From Cordia subcordata (taxonomy: Eukaryota; Streptophyta; Magnoliopsida; Boraginales; Cordiaceae): a stretch of 64,000 bases of DNA. Below, one piece after another: positions 47,438 to 57,723 of the stretch; positions within the stretch are counted from its first letter, which is position 1; each line of letters opens with the position of its first letter. A program made the translations under genes and the position numbers. The notes under the pieces are model-generated. The model was not told the origin of the DNA. It did no database searches and saw nothing but the letters and a program-made list of their open reading frames with translations. The DNA lies in assembly GCA_028554755.1 (NCBI GenBank), contig JAPTOF010000001.1, positions 30,617,501 through 30,681,500 of the forward strand, written 5' to 3'.

Positions 47438-49095
47438 CTCAGACCTAAGTCTATCTCGAAGTTGGTAAAAAGGGTTGCCTAAGAGATTGATTTGCTATCA
47501 TGGTGCATTTAAGGAGAATGAAGAGGTCATTCCTTTCATAGAGGGATATCCAAGCCTTTTTGGATCCAACCCTTACTCACAAGGGTTCTCGCACCTCCGG
47601 GAAGTTTCCAAGTAGCTATACCTCCACAAGCTCGGGATTCTAACACATGCACTCGAGATGTTGATACTTCTTGCCCATCAACTAACATAGCTTCCCCAAT
47701 ATACACATAGCCTCAAAGATGCAAGGAGAAAGAAGAATATACAAACACAATGACTCACAAAAGATAAAAGAGCCTTATTCACAACACATCAAAGGAATTA
47801 AACAATAACTTGTGCTAAGTCGACATTGTGTCACTTAAGCACTTATTCAACGCACTTCACTTTTTCATGTTTTTTTGCCTTTTGGCTTTTTTGCATTTTT
47901 TCATTTTTTTTTGTGATTTCCAAGGTTTTTTCTTTTTTCATTTTTTTGAAATTTTCACATTTTTTGTATTACGTTACATAACAAAAAGAAAAGAAAAAGA
48001 AAGGCTAAGACACATAAAAAATAACCAATCAAGGAAGGGGCACTTATATCAAAACTCTATTTTCAAACTCTTCTTCCAAGCAAGTCATGCAGTAGCTACA
48101 AAATGCATTCTTAAAGGTGCTCACTCCTTACAGCTTTCAAAAGCCATCTCCTCCAAGTCTTGGTTCTACCTTTACTCTATTCACTCCCCACGGTACAACC
48201 TTATCTCCACCAATCAATTAAATCAATCACAAAAGCCCAACACTTTAATCAACCAAGAGACAAATGACTCTATATGCATCAAAATCGAAAAATTTTCTCC
48301 ATTTTACATAATGCAAATCACATAATGCAATCTACCTTAATCAAGATATATGACAATAAAACCAAACACCTATACCCCTAAACCTAAAATTTGCTTGTCC
48401 TCAAGCAAATAGAACAAAAACACATAACAAGCAAATAGGCGACACAAAGCAAGTAAGGGTGGTGGGGATAGGGTAGATATAAGGGGACAAGTGGAGAAAG
48501 GATAGATGCAACCTTGTATTCTTTTGAAGCTCTCCGATGCCAATGGATAATGATTCAACTACTAATCTTTATTTCTCAACAAATTACAAACACTCAAAGC
48601 ACACCATTAGTAGCATTGCCATGCGAGCTTGCATGGCGTCATCAAATGAATAAACAAGGTGTATGGAAAAGGGAAAATGATAAAGTTGAGAATCAACACT
48701 TGGGAGGGTGAAAAAGAAAACGACTAAAAATAAAATGAAAAGAAAATAGCGAGAATAACTAAAAAGTAAAAGCAAGCAAAAGAAAAAGAAAATAAGGAAA
48801 GCAAATGGAATATAAACATTCCTAAGGTGCCTTCTAGCGGTGCTAAATTTAACACCTCCAGCCAGACGCTAGTGTTAGAGCAATACATGTTTAAAATTAA
48901 GAGGCACAAATAGCTAGATATTTAACCACGTACAGATAGTAGAAGAAAAATGATCATACAACAAATGGTATGGCAATGAATATTAAATGCACCCCTTTTC
49001 AAGATCCTACCCCGAACTATCAAAAGAGAATGTGTGTACAAGTGTAAAAGGTGTCCTACACAAACATGAAAGAACATGCTCTATTTTCTCTTTCA
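47438..49095 (-). other. Non-coding part of element D
   Basis: Includes a homopolymer-rich stretch (47840-47990; minus strand A-rich), tracts rich in AAAAGAAAA (48715-48800) and the second hairpin module. No coding domain seen. Confidence 0.55.
48376..48409 (-). repeat. Second copy of polypurine/hairpin module in element D
   Basis: CCCCTAAACCT followed by TTTGCTTG-TCCT-CAAGCAAA (48390-48409), the same stem-loop as at 47418-47437 with one compensated terminal pair change (C:G to T:A). Confidence 0.7.
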
Positions 49096-50155
49096 CTAAC
49101 CACCCCATGGCTTTTTTTCATAATCAAGGGCTAAAAACACACCATCCCCACGGGTCAAAGATAAGTCAAATGCATGCAATATGCGAAACGTGCTTTTTAA
49201 CCCTAAATGAAAGTGTTCTAAACTAGAAGGCACAAATGTGAGTTCTAAAGAGAGAAACTCAACGGAATGGAATAGGGGAGTAGAAATGACATTTAGAGAA
49301 GGAGGAGCAATGATAATAGAAGTGGATGTACTATACTCTTCTTCTCCACAAGATATGTCATTATCAAGCCTAGGTCGCTCTAACTCCTCATGAGGGGTGG
49401 ATTCGATCCTAATGGGTTCTTTCTCTAATAATGATTCATTAAACATCCAAAAAGACTCATAGATTATTCTTTCAAGCATACCAATTTCTTTCTTAGGTGT
49501 CTTCTTAAAATTGCTACTTGCCTCAACACAATGATTCTTAACTTTAAGAGATTTATCATTTAAAACTCCAAAATTGATGTCTTGTTTTCCTCAATAGATA
49601 ACTCTAAAACTTCACTAGCTAAAGTCCTGTCATATTCATCCATACATTCATCACTAGTGGGTGTCATCTCACCATCATGCTCTTCATACGGGGTAGGCAT
49701 ATATGGAGGGGACAATAAGGACTCAAAGCATTTCAGGTTATAGATGCATGAATGCTAAGGGAGGTATGTACCCTAAACTCCCTAAATGAGGACTCAAAAT
49801 GCAAATGAGTGCTATACTCATGAGTTTCAATCTCCAAGTATGCGTGTAGCATAGGATGAGAAAAAAGGATAGGCTCATGTGACTTAATAAAAGGTGTTGG
49901 AAGCTTAGGAGGATAGGGTACTATTTCCTCTAAAACATATCCATAAGAGTTGTCAAGAACCAAACTATCATCAAGCTCATCCTCATCCTCACTACATGAT
50001 GTTATCTCTCCACTGACCTCTTTTTCTAGTTGTCTCTCCAATACATCATCATTTTCACCCTTATTTCTCTCATCTCTAGGTCTCTTTCCTTTCTCTTCAA
50101 CCCAATCTAAAGATATCTCAAGATTTCCAACTATGAGTTGTTCACTCTCAACCAT
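49096..50155 (-). pseudogene. Acidic ORF of element D, unknown function
   Basis: Minus strand, broken in at least two places. The first open part (50155-49733) is highly charged: VEEKGKRPRDERNKGE, LEKEVSGEITSCSEDEDELDDS, then Pro-rich YPPKLPTPFIKSHEP. The next stretch (about 49730-49560) reads TPYEEHDGEMTPTSDEYMDEYDR, followed by a piece to 49096. No zinc knuckle, protease or polymerase motif. It may be the remnant of one long acidic protein specific to this family. I do not recognise it. Confidence 0.4.
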
Positions 50156-50590
50156 TCTCCTTAAGCACTTATCTAGATTATCAACTTATTGCTTCATACA
50201 GTCTAGGTGCTCTTAGTTAGATTGGAAGAGGTATTGTGAGATAGTCACACTTTTGGCTATATGAAAGAGATCTAAAAGAAGAAAGTTCTTCTGAGTTGAG
50301 ATGGGAGAGAACTTGGAAGGGAACATGAACAACACCATCATCATAAAACTCGGAGGAAGAATGGGTGGGAAACGACAGTACAGGAGATAGATTTTCAAAG
50401 CAACTCGGTAGAAATTATGAAGAGTCATCTTGACCCCAATATGAATATGCAAGATGCTGCTACCTAGAATCATGATGATAAGATGTGAATGCATGCATGG
50501 GAATATGATTGTTAAGGGCGTTGGACATTATATGCAATCAAGAATGACGACGAAGGGTAAAATAAGCACTAGAAAAGTGATCATGGCTTT

Positions 50591-50816
50591 CACAATGATT
50601 GAATTTACAAGCCTTAGATTGGGGATCATCATGGGGACAAAAGAAAGTTTGATGCATACAACTTCCACGCACACGACATGCAATGGGAACATGTTTAGGC
50701 TTCCACAATGATTGCACTTACAAGCCTTAGATTAGGGATCATCATGGGGATAAAAGAAAGTTTGATGCATACAACTTCCACACACACGACATATAATAGG
50801 AACATGTTTGGGTGGT
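50591..50816 (-). repeat. 113-bp tandem duplication in element D
   Basis: Units 50591-50703 and 50704-50816 start with CACAATGATT and are about 93% alike by eye. The period is not a multiple of 3, so it shifts the frame of the Cys/His-rich ORF it lies in. Confidence 0.85.
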
Positions 50817-50863
50817 GGGGAAGCGGATACCAAGGACCACCAAGAAGCATTAAGGTCACTCAT
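50620..50863 (-). pseudogene. Small Cys/His-rich ORF of element D
   Basis: The first ATG (50861-50863) after the primer site, about 190 bp from the LTR. It reads MSDLNASWWSLVSASPPP, then CRVCGSCMH...H and, after an in-frame TAA at 50732-50734, CKCNHC. The other repeat unit has CAA at the stop position, so the TAA is a C-to-T change. The arrangement of Cys and His suggests a zinc-binding fold of about 70 residues; it is not the retroviral CX2CX4HX4C knuckle. Position suggests a product specific to this non-autonomous family. Function unknown. Confidence 0.4.
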
Positions 50864-51028
50864 ATTCAATCAAGCAAAAGTAATCCTCTTGACAAAGCTC
50901 AACAATATGTATTTTTTTCTAAGATTTTTCTTTTATTATGCAAAATAAAGAAAACATGAAAAGAAAATATAGAACAACACATAACAAGCTAAGACACACA
51001 AAAACTAAGAAACCAAACAACCGTTGCC

Positions 51029-51047
51029 TCCCCGGCAGCAACGCAAA
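51029..51047 (-). other. Primer-binding site of element D (tRNA-Asp type)
   Basis: Minus strand TTTGCGTTGCTGCCGGGGA, 5-6 bases after the LTR. It resembles TGGCGCCGTTGCCGGGGA, complementary to the tRNA-Asp 3' end used by plant Athila/Tat elements, with a few changes. Confidence 0.65.
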
Positions 51048-51052
51048 GAACT

Positions 51053-53046
51053 TGATACGCTATTTTGGAGCACAAGCCTAAATAGGCCGCAAGCACACAG
51101 GTCGTGTATAGCACAGTGTATGCAAGTGTGAGGTCGAATCTACGGGAAGGCCTAACATGTGAGGTGCCCTAAGCTATGTGCGTCCTAAAAGGCTACGTGT
51201 TAGGTCCCTAAACTATGATATTTTTGGGTTTTAGATTGAGGGGAGCTCAGGAAAGATAAACCTAATCTAACGGTGAGAAAATAAAAGGTGGTGTGTGTGT
51301 GAAATGGGGGAATCAAGCGATATAAAGGGATTCAAACATAAAAAATGAGGGACTAGGGTGATTATGTCTTGCAAATGGGTGATTACTACACCTTGTTAGG
51401 GTTGCTTAATGGATTATACTTGGTTGCTCTTATATAGTCTCCTAATTAACCTTCTAACTATACCTTAAGCCTCAGTACATATCCGTCCGTAAGTGTCGAC
51501 CCCTAGAGCCACGGCATATGATCTTTATAACTTAAGGCCATGAAGCTAGTTAGTTAAGATTTTAAGTGACTTAAAATCAATCTAACCCTAGCTTCTAAGC
51601 TATTGATTGGATTTAAAGCCAAGACCTAGTTCGTCTAATGTCGACTAACCTACCTTGAAGCCTATTAGCTAGATTTAAAGCTAAAAGAGACTCAACCTAG
51701 GCTAGCCATTAGTTATGCACCATTAATCATCATCACAATAGTAGGTATTAATGTTTAAGCACAAAGCAAACACATCTAGTGCATGGCATTCTAGAATATT
51801 CCAAAGTATTCTACTACTAAGCACATAAACATACTTAGATTACACCAATTTAAGCAATAACATTGAACATGTAAGCAATAGAAGGTATTTATGCTATTAA
51901 GTGTACTAATACACACATAGACATGTATATAGTCATATCCACTTCATGTAATCACGACCCAAACACAGAGACATGCTAGCATAATGATTTAGAGATAGTT
52001 AATAGCATAATAGACTTCAATATATATATGCAACTTCATTGAGGCATTTTAACAAATACATAGACATGTATGTAAAATGGCCTTTGAAACCCTAAGCACA
52101 AAGCACATATATATAAATCCATCAAGTATCCATTACAAAAGAGTAGTAATCGATCCATAGATACAAGAATAATCACTCTACATAGCTCTAATTAAACATA
52201 ATTAGACTTAGGATAAAGGAGATATACCCTTCTATCCATAGCCAAGCTTTACAATCCATGAGCTATGCCCAAATCCTAGTGTTTGATCCACTTGGATCCT
52301 TGATTCCAAGTGTTAAATGTGTTTAGAAGTAAGTGTGCGAGGTGTTTTTAGGTGGATTTTTGGTTTAGGGAAATGGGTGTGTGAATTGGTTGGTGTTCCC
52401 TATAAAAAGTTGCTGAAAAATGGCTTAAATAGAGTTGTCAACGTACAGGGCCCAGGTACCAGCCGGTGGACTGACCTTGGGGCTAAGTCAACCGGCCAAA
52501 ATTGGCCAAGATTCTGATCCGGCCGGTTGATTGGCTCGACCAGTCTTGACAGTAAAATGTTCATATCTCACATGTTTTGGCATCGATTCGTGCACCGTTT
52601 TTTGTATGGCTTCGTACTGCTTTCAGAGATCTCTTAATCCATCTTTTGCACCCTAAAACATGTCCAAAATTTTTCCATGTCCTTTTTTGGTTGCAAATCG
52701 AATTTAATTCCCATTGCGCTCAGTTTTGCCTTAGTCACTTCTTGCTTTGCGCGGCCACTTCCAAATGCATCTTTCAAGCCTTGTTTAAGTTCTAAACACC
52801 TTTGAGTTTACTCCACATCCCAAATACCACCAATCAAATTCCAATTATCTCTCCGAATCTCACCTAAAACAAGCAACAAACATGCATTAGTGTAACATTT
52901 AAGTTCTAATCGCAACTATGAACATGTAAACCCTAATATGCACAAGTATGACATAAATGCTATACTAATACACTAAATGAAGCTCAAAACACCTCAAAAT
53001 AAGTATATACATGCAACACATAATCACACACAAAACTAATACATCA
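51053..53046 (-). repeat. 5' LTR of element D
   Basis: 1,994 bp, aligned to 45398-47399 throughout. Palindromes are more eroded here (52460-52475, 52520-52535). Hairpin motifs recur at about 51601-51621 and 51664-51683. Confidence 0.9.
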
Positions 53047-54500
53047 ACTAGTGTTATCACAATAAACAAAAGTATGTTCAAAGTTTAAGTTCAAAGTTAA
53101 GTCCCTAATCATGTAAATTTTGTTTCATCTAAAGTATTTGAGCAACACAATTACTTGTAGCAATGTAATCGGCTTTGGTTGTGGATGTTGCAACACTATT
53201 TTGTTTCTAACTTGATCACGAAACTAGCAATTGACCAAGAAATTGACGACGTCCACTTGTACTTTTTGATCAACTTTGCTTCTGACAAAGTCCGTATTCG
53301 AATACCCTATAAACTCAATAGATGTATCCTTTGAATACCATAAGCCAAATTAGTAGGACTTTAAGATATCAAAATATATGTTTCATGGCACTTAGATGGG
53401 ATTCTTTGGGAAAAGATTGAAATCGAGCACATAAACAAGTAGCAAATATAATATTTGGCTGAAAGGCAGTAAGATATAATAAACTACCAACTGTACCTCT
53501 ATATTTCTTTTTGTTTATCAGTTTACCTTTCTCATCTTTGTTAAGCTTTGTGGATGGGCTCATATGTATACCATTTTCCTTCAGATCTTTCAAACCAAAT
53601 TTCTTGAGTAGTTCTTTGATTTATTTGGTTTGATTTATGAAGATTTCATCCTTCATTTGCTTGATTTATAGTTCAAGGAAGAAATTTAATTCTGCCATCA
53701 TGCTCATCTCGAATTCTTTAACAAATTCTCGCATAAGGCCATATTAGTAGCTCCAAAAATAATATCATCAAAATAAATTTGCACAAGTAGTAAATCATTG
53801 CCATCACATTTGATAAATAAAGTGGAATCTAGTTTTCCTCTTTTGAAACATTTTTGCTCAAGAAACCCACTCAAACTTTTATACCATGCATGTGGGGCTA
53901 ATTTCAAACCATACAAAACTTTTTTCCAATTTATAAACATAGTTTGAAAATTTTGAATCCTCAAAACTCAAAGCTTGTTCAACAAATACTTTTTCTTTGA
54001 TAAAGCCATTCAAAAATACACTCTTAACATCTATTTGATACAATTCAAAACTCATGTAGCAATGGACTTAAGTCATGCTACATGTGCATGTTTCATCATA
54101 ATCGATGTCCTCCTCTTGATTGTATCATTGGGCAACCAATGTAGCTTTATTTCAAACAATTTTTCCACTTTCATCACGTTTATTTTTAAACACCCATTTA
54201 GTACCAATACTAGAATGATTAGTTGTTCTTTCAACAAGCTTCCATACTTTGTTTCTTTCGAATTGATTCAATTCTTCTTGCATAGTAACAACCCAATCAT
54301 TATTGCGTAAAGCATCATCAACACAATTGGGTTCAATATGAGATAAGAATGCATGATGTTTACAAAAGTTGTTTACATTACCTCTTATTCTTACGCCTTT
54401 GCTAGGATCACCAATAATTTGTTCAATTGAATGATTCTTTATGAACTTCCAAGCTTTTGGCAATTCTTTATAAACTTCCAAGCTCTTGGCAATTCTTTAC
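53047..54500 (-). pseudogene. RT and RNase H of element C, 5' part
   Basis: Minus strand. RT begins near 54290 (NKVWKLVERTTNHSSIGTKWVF). The polymerase box at 53764-53775 reads YFDD instead of YVDD, followed by DIIFGATN. The connection and RNase H (GTVGSLLYLTAFQPNI at about 53480; VATSTTKADYIA near 53180) follow. Frameshifts and stops between 54150 and 53960 and after 53369. Element D interrupts it at 53046. Confidence 0.85.
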
Positions 54501-55767
54501 TTTCCAAGTTGGGTGGTTCATCTTCTTTCTCTTGATCATCTTCATTGATAGGTTATTGAAGAGATGTACCTTCCTCATCATCTTGAGATTTTTCATTCTT
54601 TTCTATTTGTAGTTGGATGACTATCTTTCATGAGCTCTAATTCACCTACAACATTATTATTGTCTTTTCTCGACCAAAAAGGGTTAGTTTCATCAAACTT
54701 TATATGCATAGATTTTTCAATAGTATGCTCTTGTTTAATGGAAACTCTATATACTTTACTTCTAGTAGAATATCCTACAAAGATACCTTCACGAGATTTT
54801 GAATCAAACGTACCAAGTTAGTCTTTTGTATTGATAATATAGTACTTACATCTGAAGACTTTAAAGCAGGAAATGTTTGGCTTTCTTTCGCTCCAGAGCT
54901 CATATGGTGTTTTCTCCAAGAATGGTCTAATCAACACACAGTTAAGAACATAACAAGAAGTATTGACCACTTCAGCCCATAGATATGTAGGCAACCCATG
55001 TTCATTTAACATGGTTCTTGCTATTTCTTTAATTGATTACTTTTTCCTTTCAACAGCTTCGTTTTGTTGAGGCGTGCAAGAAGCCAAAAAGTACGCTCAA
55101 TGCCATATAAGGCACATAGCTCATCAAAAGATGCATTCACAAATTCTTTACCATTATCACTATGAATGCTTTTTATAAAATATCCCTTCTCATTTTGCAC
55201 TCTCTTGCAAAACTTTGCAAATTCACTAAACATTTCACTTTTTGATGCAAGAAAAATGACCCAAGTACATCTAGTATAATCACCAACAATCACAAAGAAA
55301 TAACATGCACTACCAAGACTAATAACACTCATAGGTCCAAATAAATCTGTATAAGCAAGTTCGAAGGCTTTAATGATAACAACTCTATTAATTGGTTTAA
55401 AACTAGTTTTGTGTTGTTTATCAAGTTCACAAGCATCACATAGAGCATCTTTCACATATTGCACATTGGGCAATCCATCAACAAGGTTCTTTTTATTCAA
55501 TTTCATAAGCAAATCCATATTAGCATGTCCTAAACGTCTATGCCAACGCCACATATTATCATCAACAATGGACAAGCATTTAACATTTTGGCATACAAGA
55601 TCATAGAAATCATAAACATACACATTATTCTCATGGTTAGCAATAAACATATTATTTCTATCTTTCATCACCCAACATGTATTAGACTTAAAAGTCACAT
55701 CAAAATCATTATCATACAATTGAATAATAGAAAGTAAATTGAATTTCAAACCTTCTACATAAAGCAC
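54501..55767 (-). pseudogene. Integrase of element C
   Basis: Minus strand. 55767-55021 is one open piece with RRLGHANMDLL, CDACELDKQHKTSF (zinc region), AYTDLFGPM (first D), IHSDNGKEFVN (second D). The frame is lost at about 55080, just before the PQQN/VERKN block that would hold the third acidic residue. 55012-54818 continues with NTSCYVLNCVLIRP and TPYELW. Confidence 0.85.
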
Positions 55768-55930
55768 ATCCTTGACGGTGATTGATCATTTGATTTCAAT
55801 GCTTCATTTCCCAAGTAATTTTCCTTTTAAAGCATCTCTAAATGTTACTTCACCACCTTTCGTTTTCTTTAGATCAATGAACAATGAAACATTTCCCATT
55901 ATATGCTTGGAACACCCACTATCCAATATC
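55750..55930 (-). pseudogene. Protease active-site region of element C
   Basis: Minus strand: WILDSGCSKHIMG with DSG near 55915, then a Lys-rich segment and DVLYVEGLKFNLL leading into the integrase piece. Internal stops near 55830 and 55790. Confidence 0.7.
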
Positions 55931-56081
55931 CATTGAGTGCCAAGCCTTTTTTCCTACAATCAAAGCAATCATTTGGTTTTAGGTGCCCAATTTTTGTTGG
56001 GTCCTTGGGGTTTAGTTCTTTTGATAACCCATTTAGGCCTTTTCTATTCTAGCACAAGTGTTCCCAGTTCACATAGCTTTT

Positions 56082-56672
56082 TCACTTTGTATCTAGTGGA
56101 TTTGTAACCTCTCTTTTCATAGTAAGTACACATGAAATGTGAATGACTTTACTCACAAATTTTAAATCATGTCTCATATAAGATATAGATGCATTGATAC
56201 TCGAAGAACTTTTGATAAAAGTGCTTTTGTGAAAACATTTGGATGTAGATGGGTCAAAACCAATATCTTCTTTTCCAAAAGCATGTTGAGAACCAAGCAA
56301 AACACCAAGTATTTCTTTGCCTTTTGTACATTTTTCAATAACCTTTTTCAAATCTTCATTTTCTTTTCTCAAATAAGAAACTTCATCTTCCAATGGTAAA
56401 TCCTTTCCAAAGGCATCTATAAAAACATCAATTTCATTTTTCAAGTTCTCATTTTCAAGTTTCAAAGCATGATTTTCATTTTGAAGATCGTTAATTTGCT
56501 TTTTGAATTCTTTAGTTTTCTCAAACATTTTAGAAAGATTGCCATGTAGTTCAAGTGCACTATGATACCATTCATCTTCACTTTTCTCATCTTCATAAGG
56601 AATTAAAGGACTATTATGACTAGATGAACTAGGAGGATCAATGCTTACTTCACTTTTGGCCATGAAGCACAC
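56082..56672 (-). pseudogene. gag-pol coiled-coil spacer of element C
   Basis: Minus-strand open frame of 196 codons: MCFMAKSEVSIDPP, then a long heptad-like coiled coil (KQINDLQNENHALKLENE, VSYLRKENEDLKKVIEKCTK). The second knuckle region after it is degraded. Same position and style as 22682-23149 in element A. Confidence 0.75.
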
Positions 56673-56690
56673 ATAAATTGTTAATTGCTC

Positions 56691-57700
56691 TTAATCTCTG
56701 TCGCTTCTAGTCTCATCACTTGAATTAGCTTCATCCCATGTTGCTTGCATTGCTTTCATTTCCTTCTTCACAAGCTTGGGGCATTTGGCTTTAAAGTGTC
56801 CTGGCTTCTTGCAATTGAAGCAAATCACTTCTTCATTAACCTTCTCCTTTCTTTTCTGTTTCCAAGAGTCTCCTTTCTTCATTTTTCTCATCCTCATGAA
56901 CTTTATCAAGTTTCTAGCTATCATAACCATATCATCATCACTTTCCCTATCATTTTCTTCATCATGTTCTTTAATAGCTTTGAATGCAAGAGACTTCTTA
57001 ATTTTCTTTTCCTTCTCATCTTTAAGCCTTTCTTGATTAAGCACAAGCTCCTCTATTTCCATGTTGCAAATCAACTTATGAAGCGTCATAGAAGACAAGT
57101 TCTTAGACTCTCTAATGGAAGTCGCTTTAAGCTTGTACTCTTTAGGTAAAACAAGTAGTACCTTTCTATTTAGTTCATCATTTAGGTACTTTTTGCCTAA
57201 GACACTCAAGTTATTGATGATAATAGCAAACTGTTGGTGCATCTCATTAAGTGTTTCATCGGACTTCATTCTAAACATCTCATACTTACGAATGTGTAAC
57301 CCAGTCTTAGTATCTTTCACTTGGGTAGTGCCTTACTATGACATCTTAAGCATATCTTAAACTTTCTTGGCCGACTCACAATTACAAACCTAACTATATT
57401 AGGTCTCACTTAAATCAAAATGGATAATGTTATGTACCTTTGAGTTCTTTGTGAGTTTGGCTCTATCTTCATTGGTCAACTCATTCTTCTTCTTTGCACA
57501 GTAGTCGCATCATCATTGACTTTTGTGGGCATGTGTGGACCATCTTCAACTAACATCCAAAGCTCATAGTCAACTAATTGGATGTAAATAGTTGATTCCA
57601 TCCAACCTAGGTGGCTTGAATGCTAAAAACCCTCCATCAAATGTAGAAGACCCATTTCGCATGATTGGACCTCTTACAAGACAATTAGTCTACCTCGTAA
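56691..57700 (-). pseudogene. gag of element C
   Basis: Minus strand. The N-terminal part (57700-57330, PPRLDGINY) is broken by stops. From 57320 a 209-codon open frame holds the capsid core (YEMFRMKSDETLNEMHQQF, LPKEYKLKATSI), an acidic hinge and an intact zinc knuckle CFNCKKPGHFKAKC at 56781-56822 (CX2CX4HX4C). This is the best-preserved gag in the window. Confidence 0.85.
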
Positions 57701-57705
57701 GACCA

Positions 57706-57719
57706 AGCTCTCGATACCA
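57706..57719 (-). other. Primer-binding site of element C
   Basis: Minus strand ATGGTATCGAGAGC, four bases after the LTR end; Met-tRNA type with one transposed pair compared with TGGTATCAGAGC. Confidence 0.8.
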
Positions 57720-57723
57720 TTTA

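Larger units (their letters stand above)
45398..53046 (-). mobile_element. Large non-autonomous gypsy-type element D
   Basis: LTRs 45398-47399 and 51053-53046 (about 2.0 kb each, TG...CA) flank 3.65 kb. Target duplication ATTAG (45393-45397) and ACTAG (53047-53051). The insertion splits the TNALNL motif of element C RNase H. On the minus strand the primer site (tRNA-Asp type) follows LTR 51053-53046 and a G-rich polypurine tract precedes LTR 45398-47399. There is no protease, RT, RNase H or integrase, so it depends on another element. It belongs with LARD/TR-GAG-like non-autonomous elements, probably Athila-related from its primer site and PPT style. Confidence 0.85.

Noticed and set aside
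47828..48325. Phe-rich plus-strand frame of 165 codons.
   Set aside because: Caused by T-homopolymer runs in element D; low-complexity composition.
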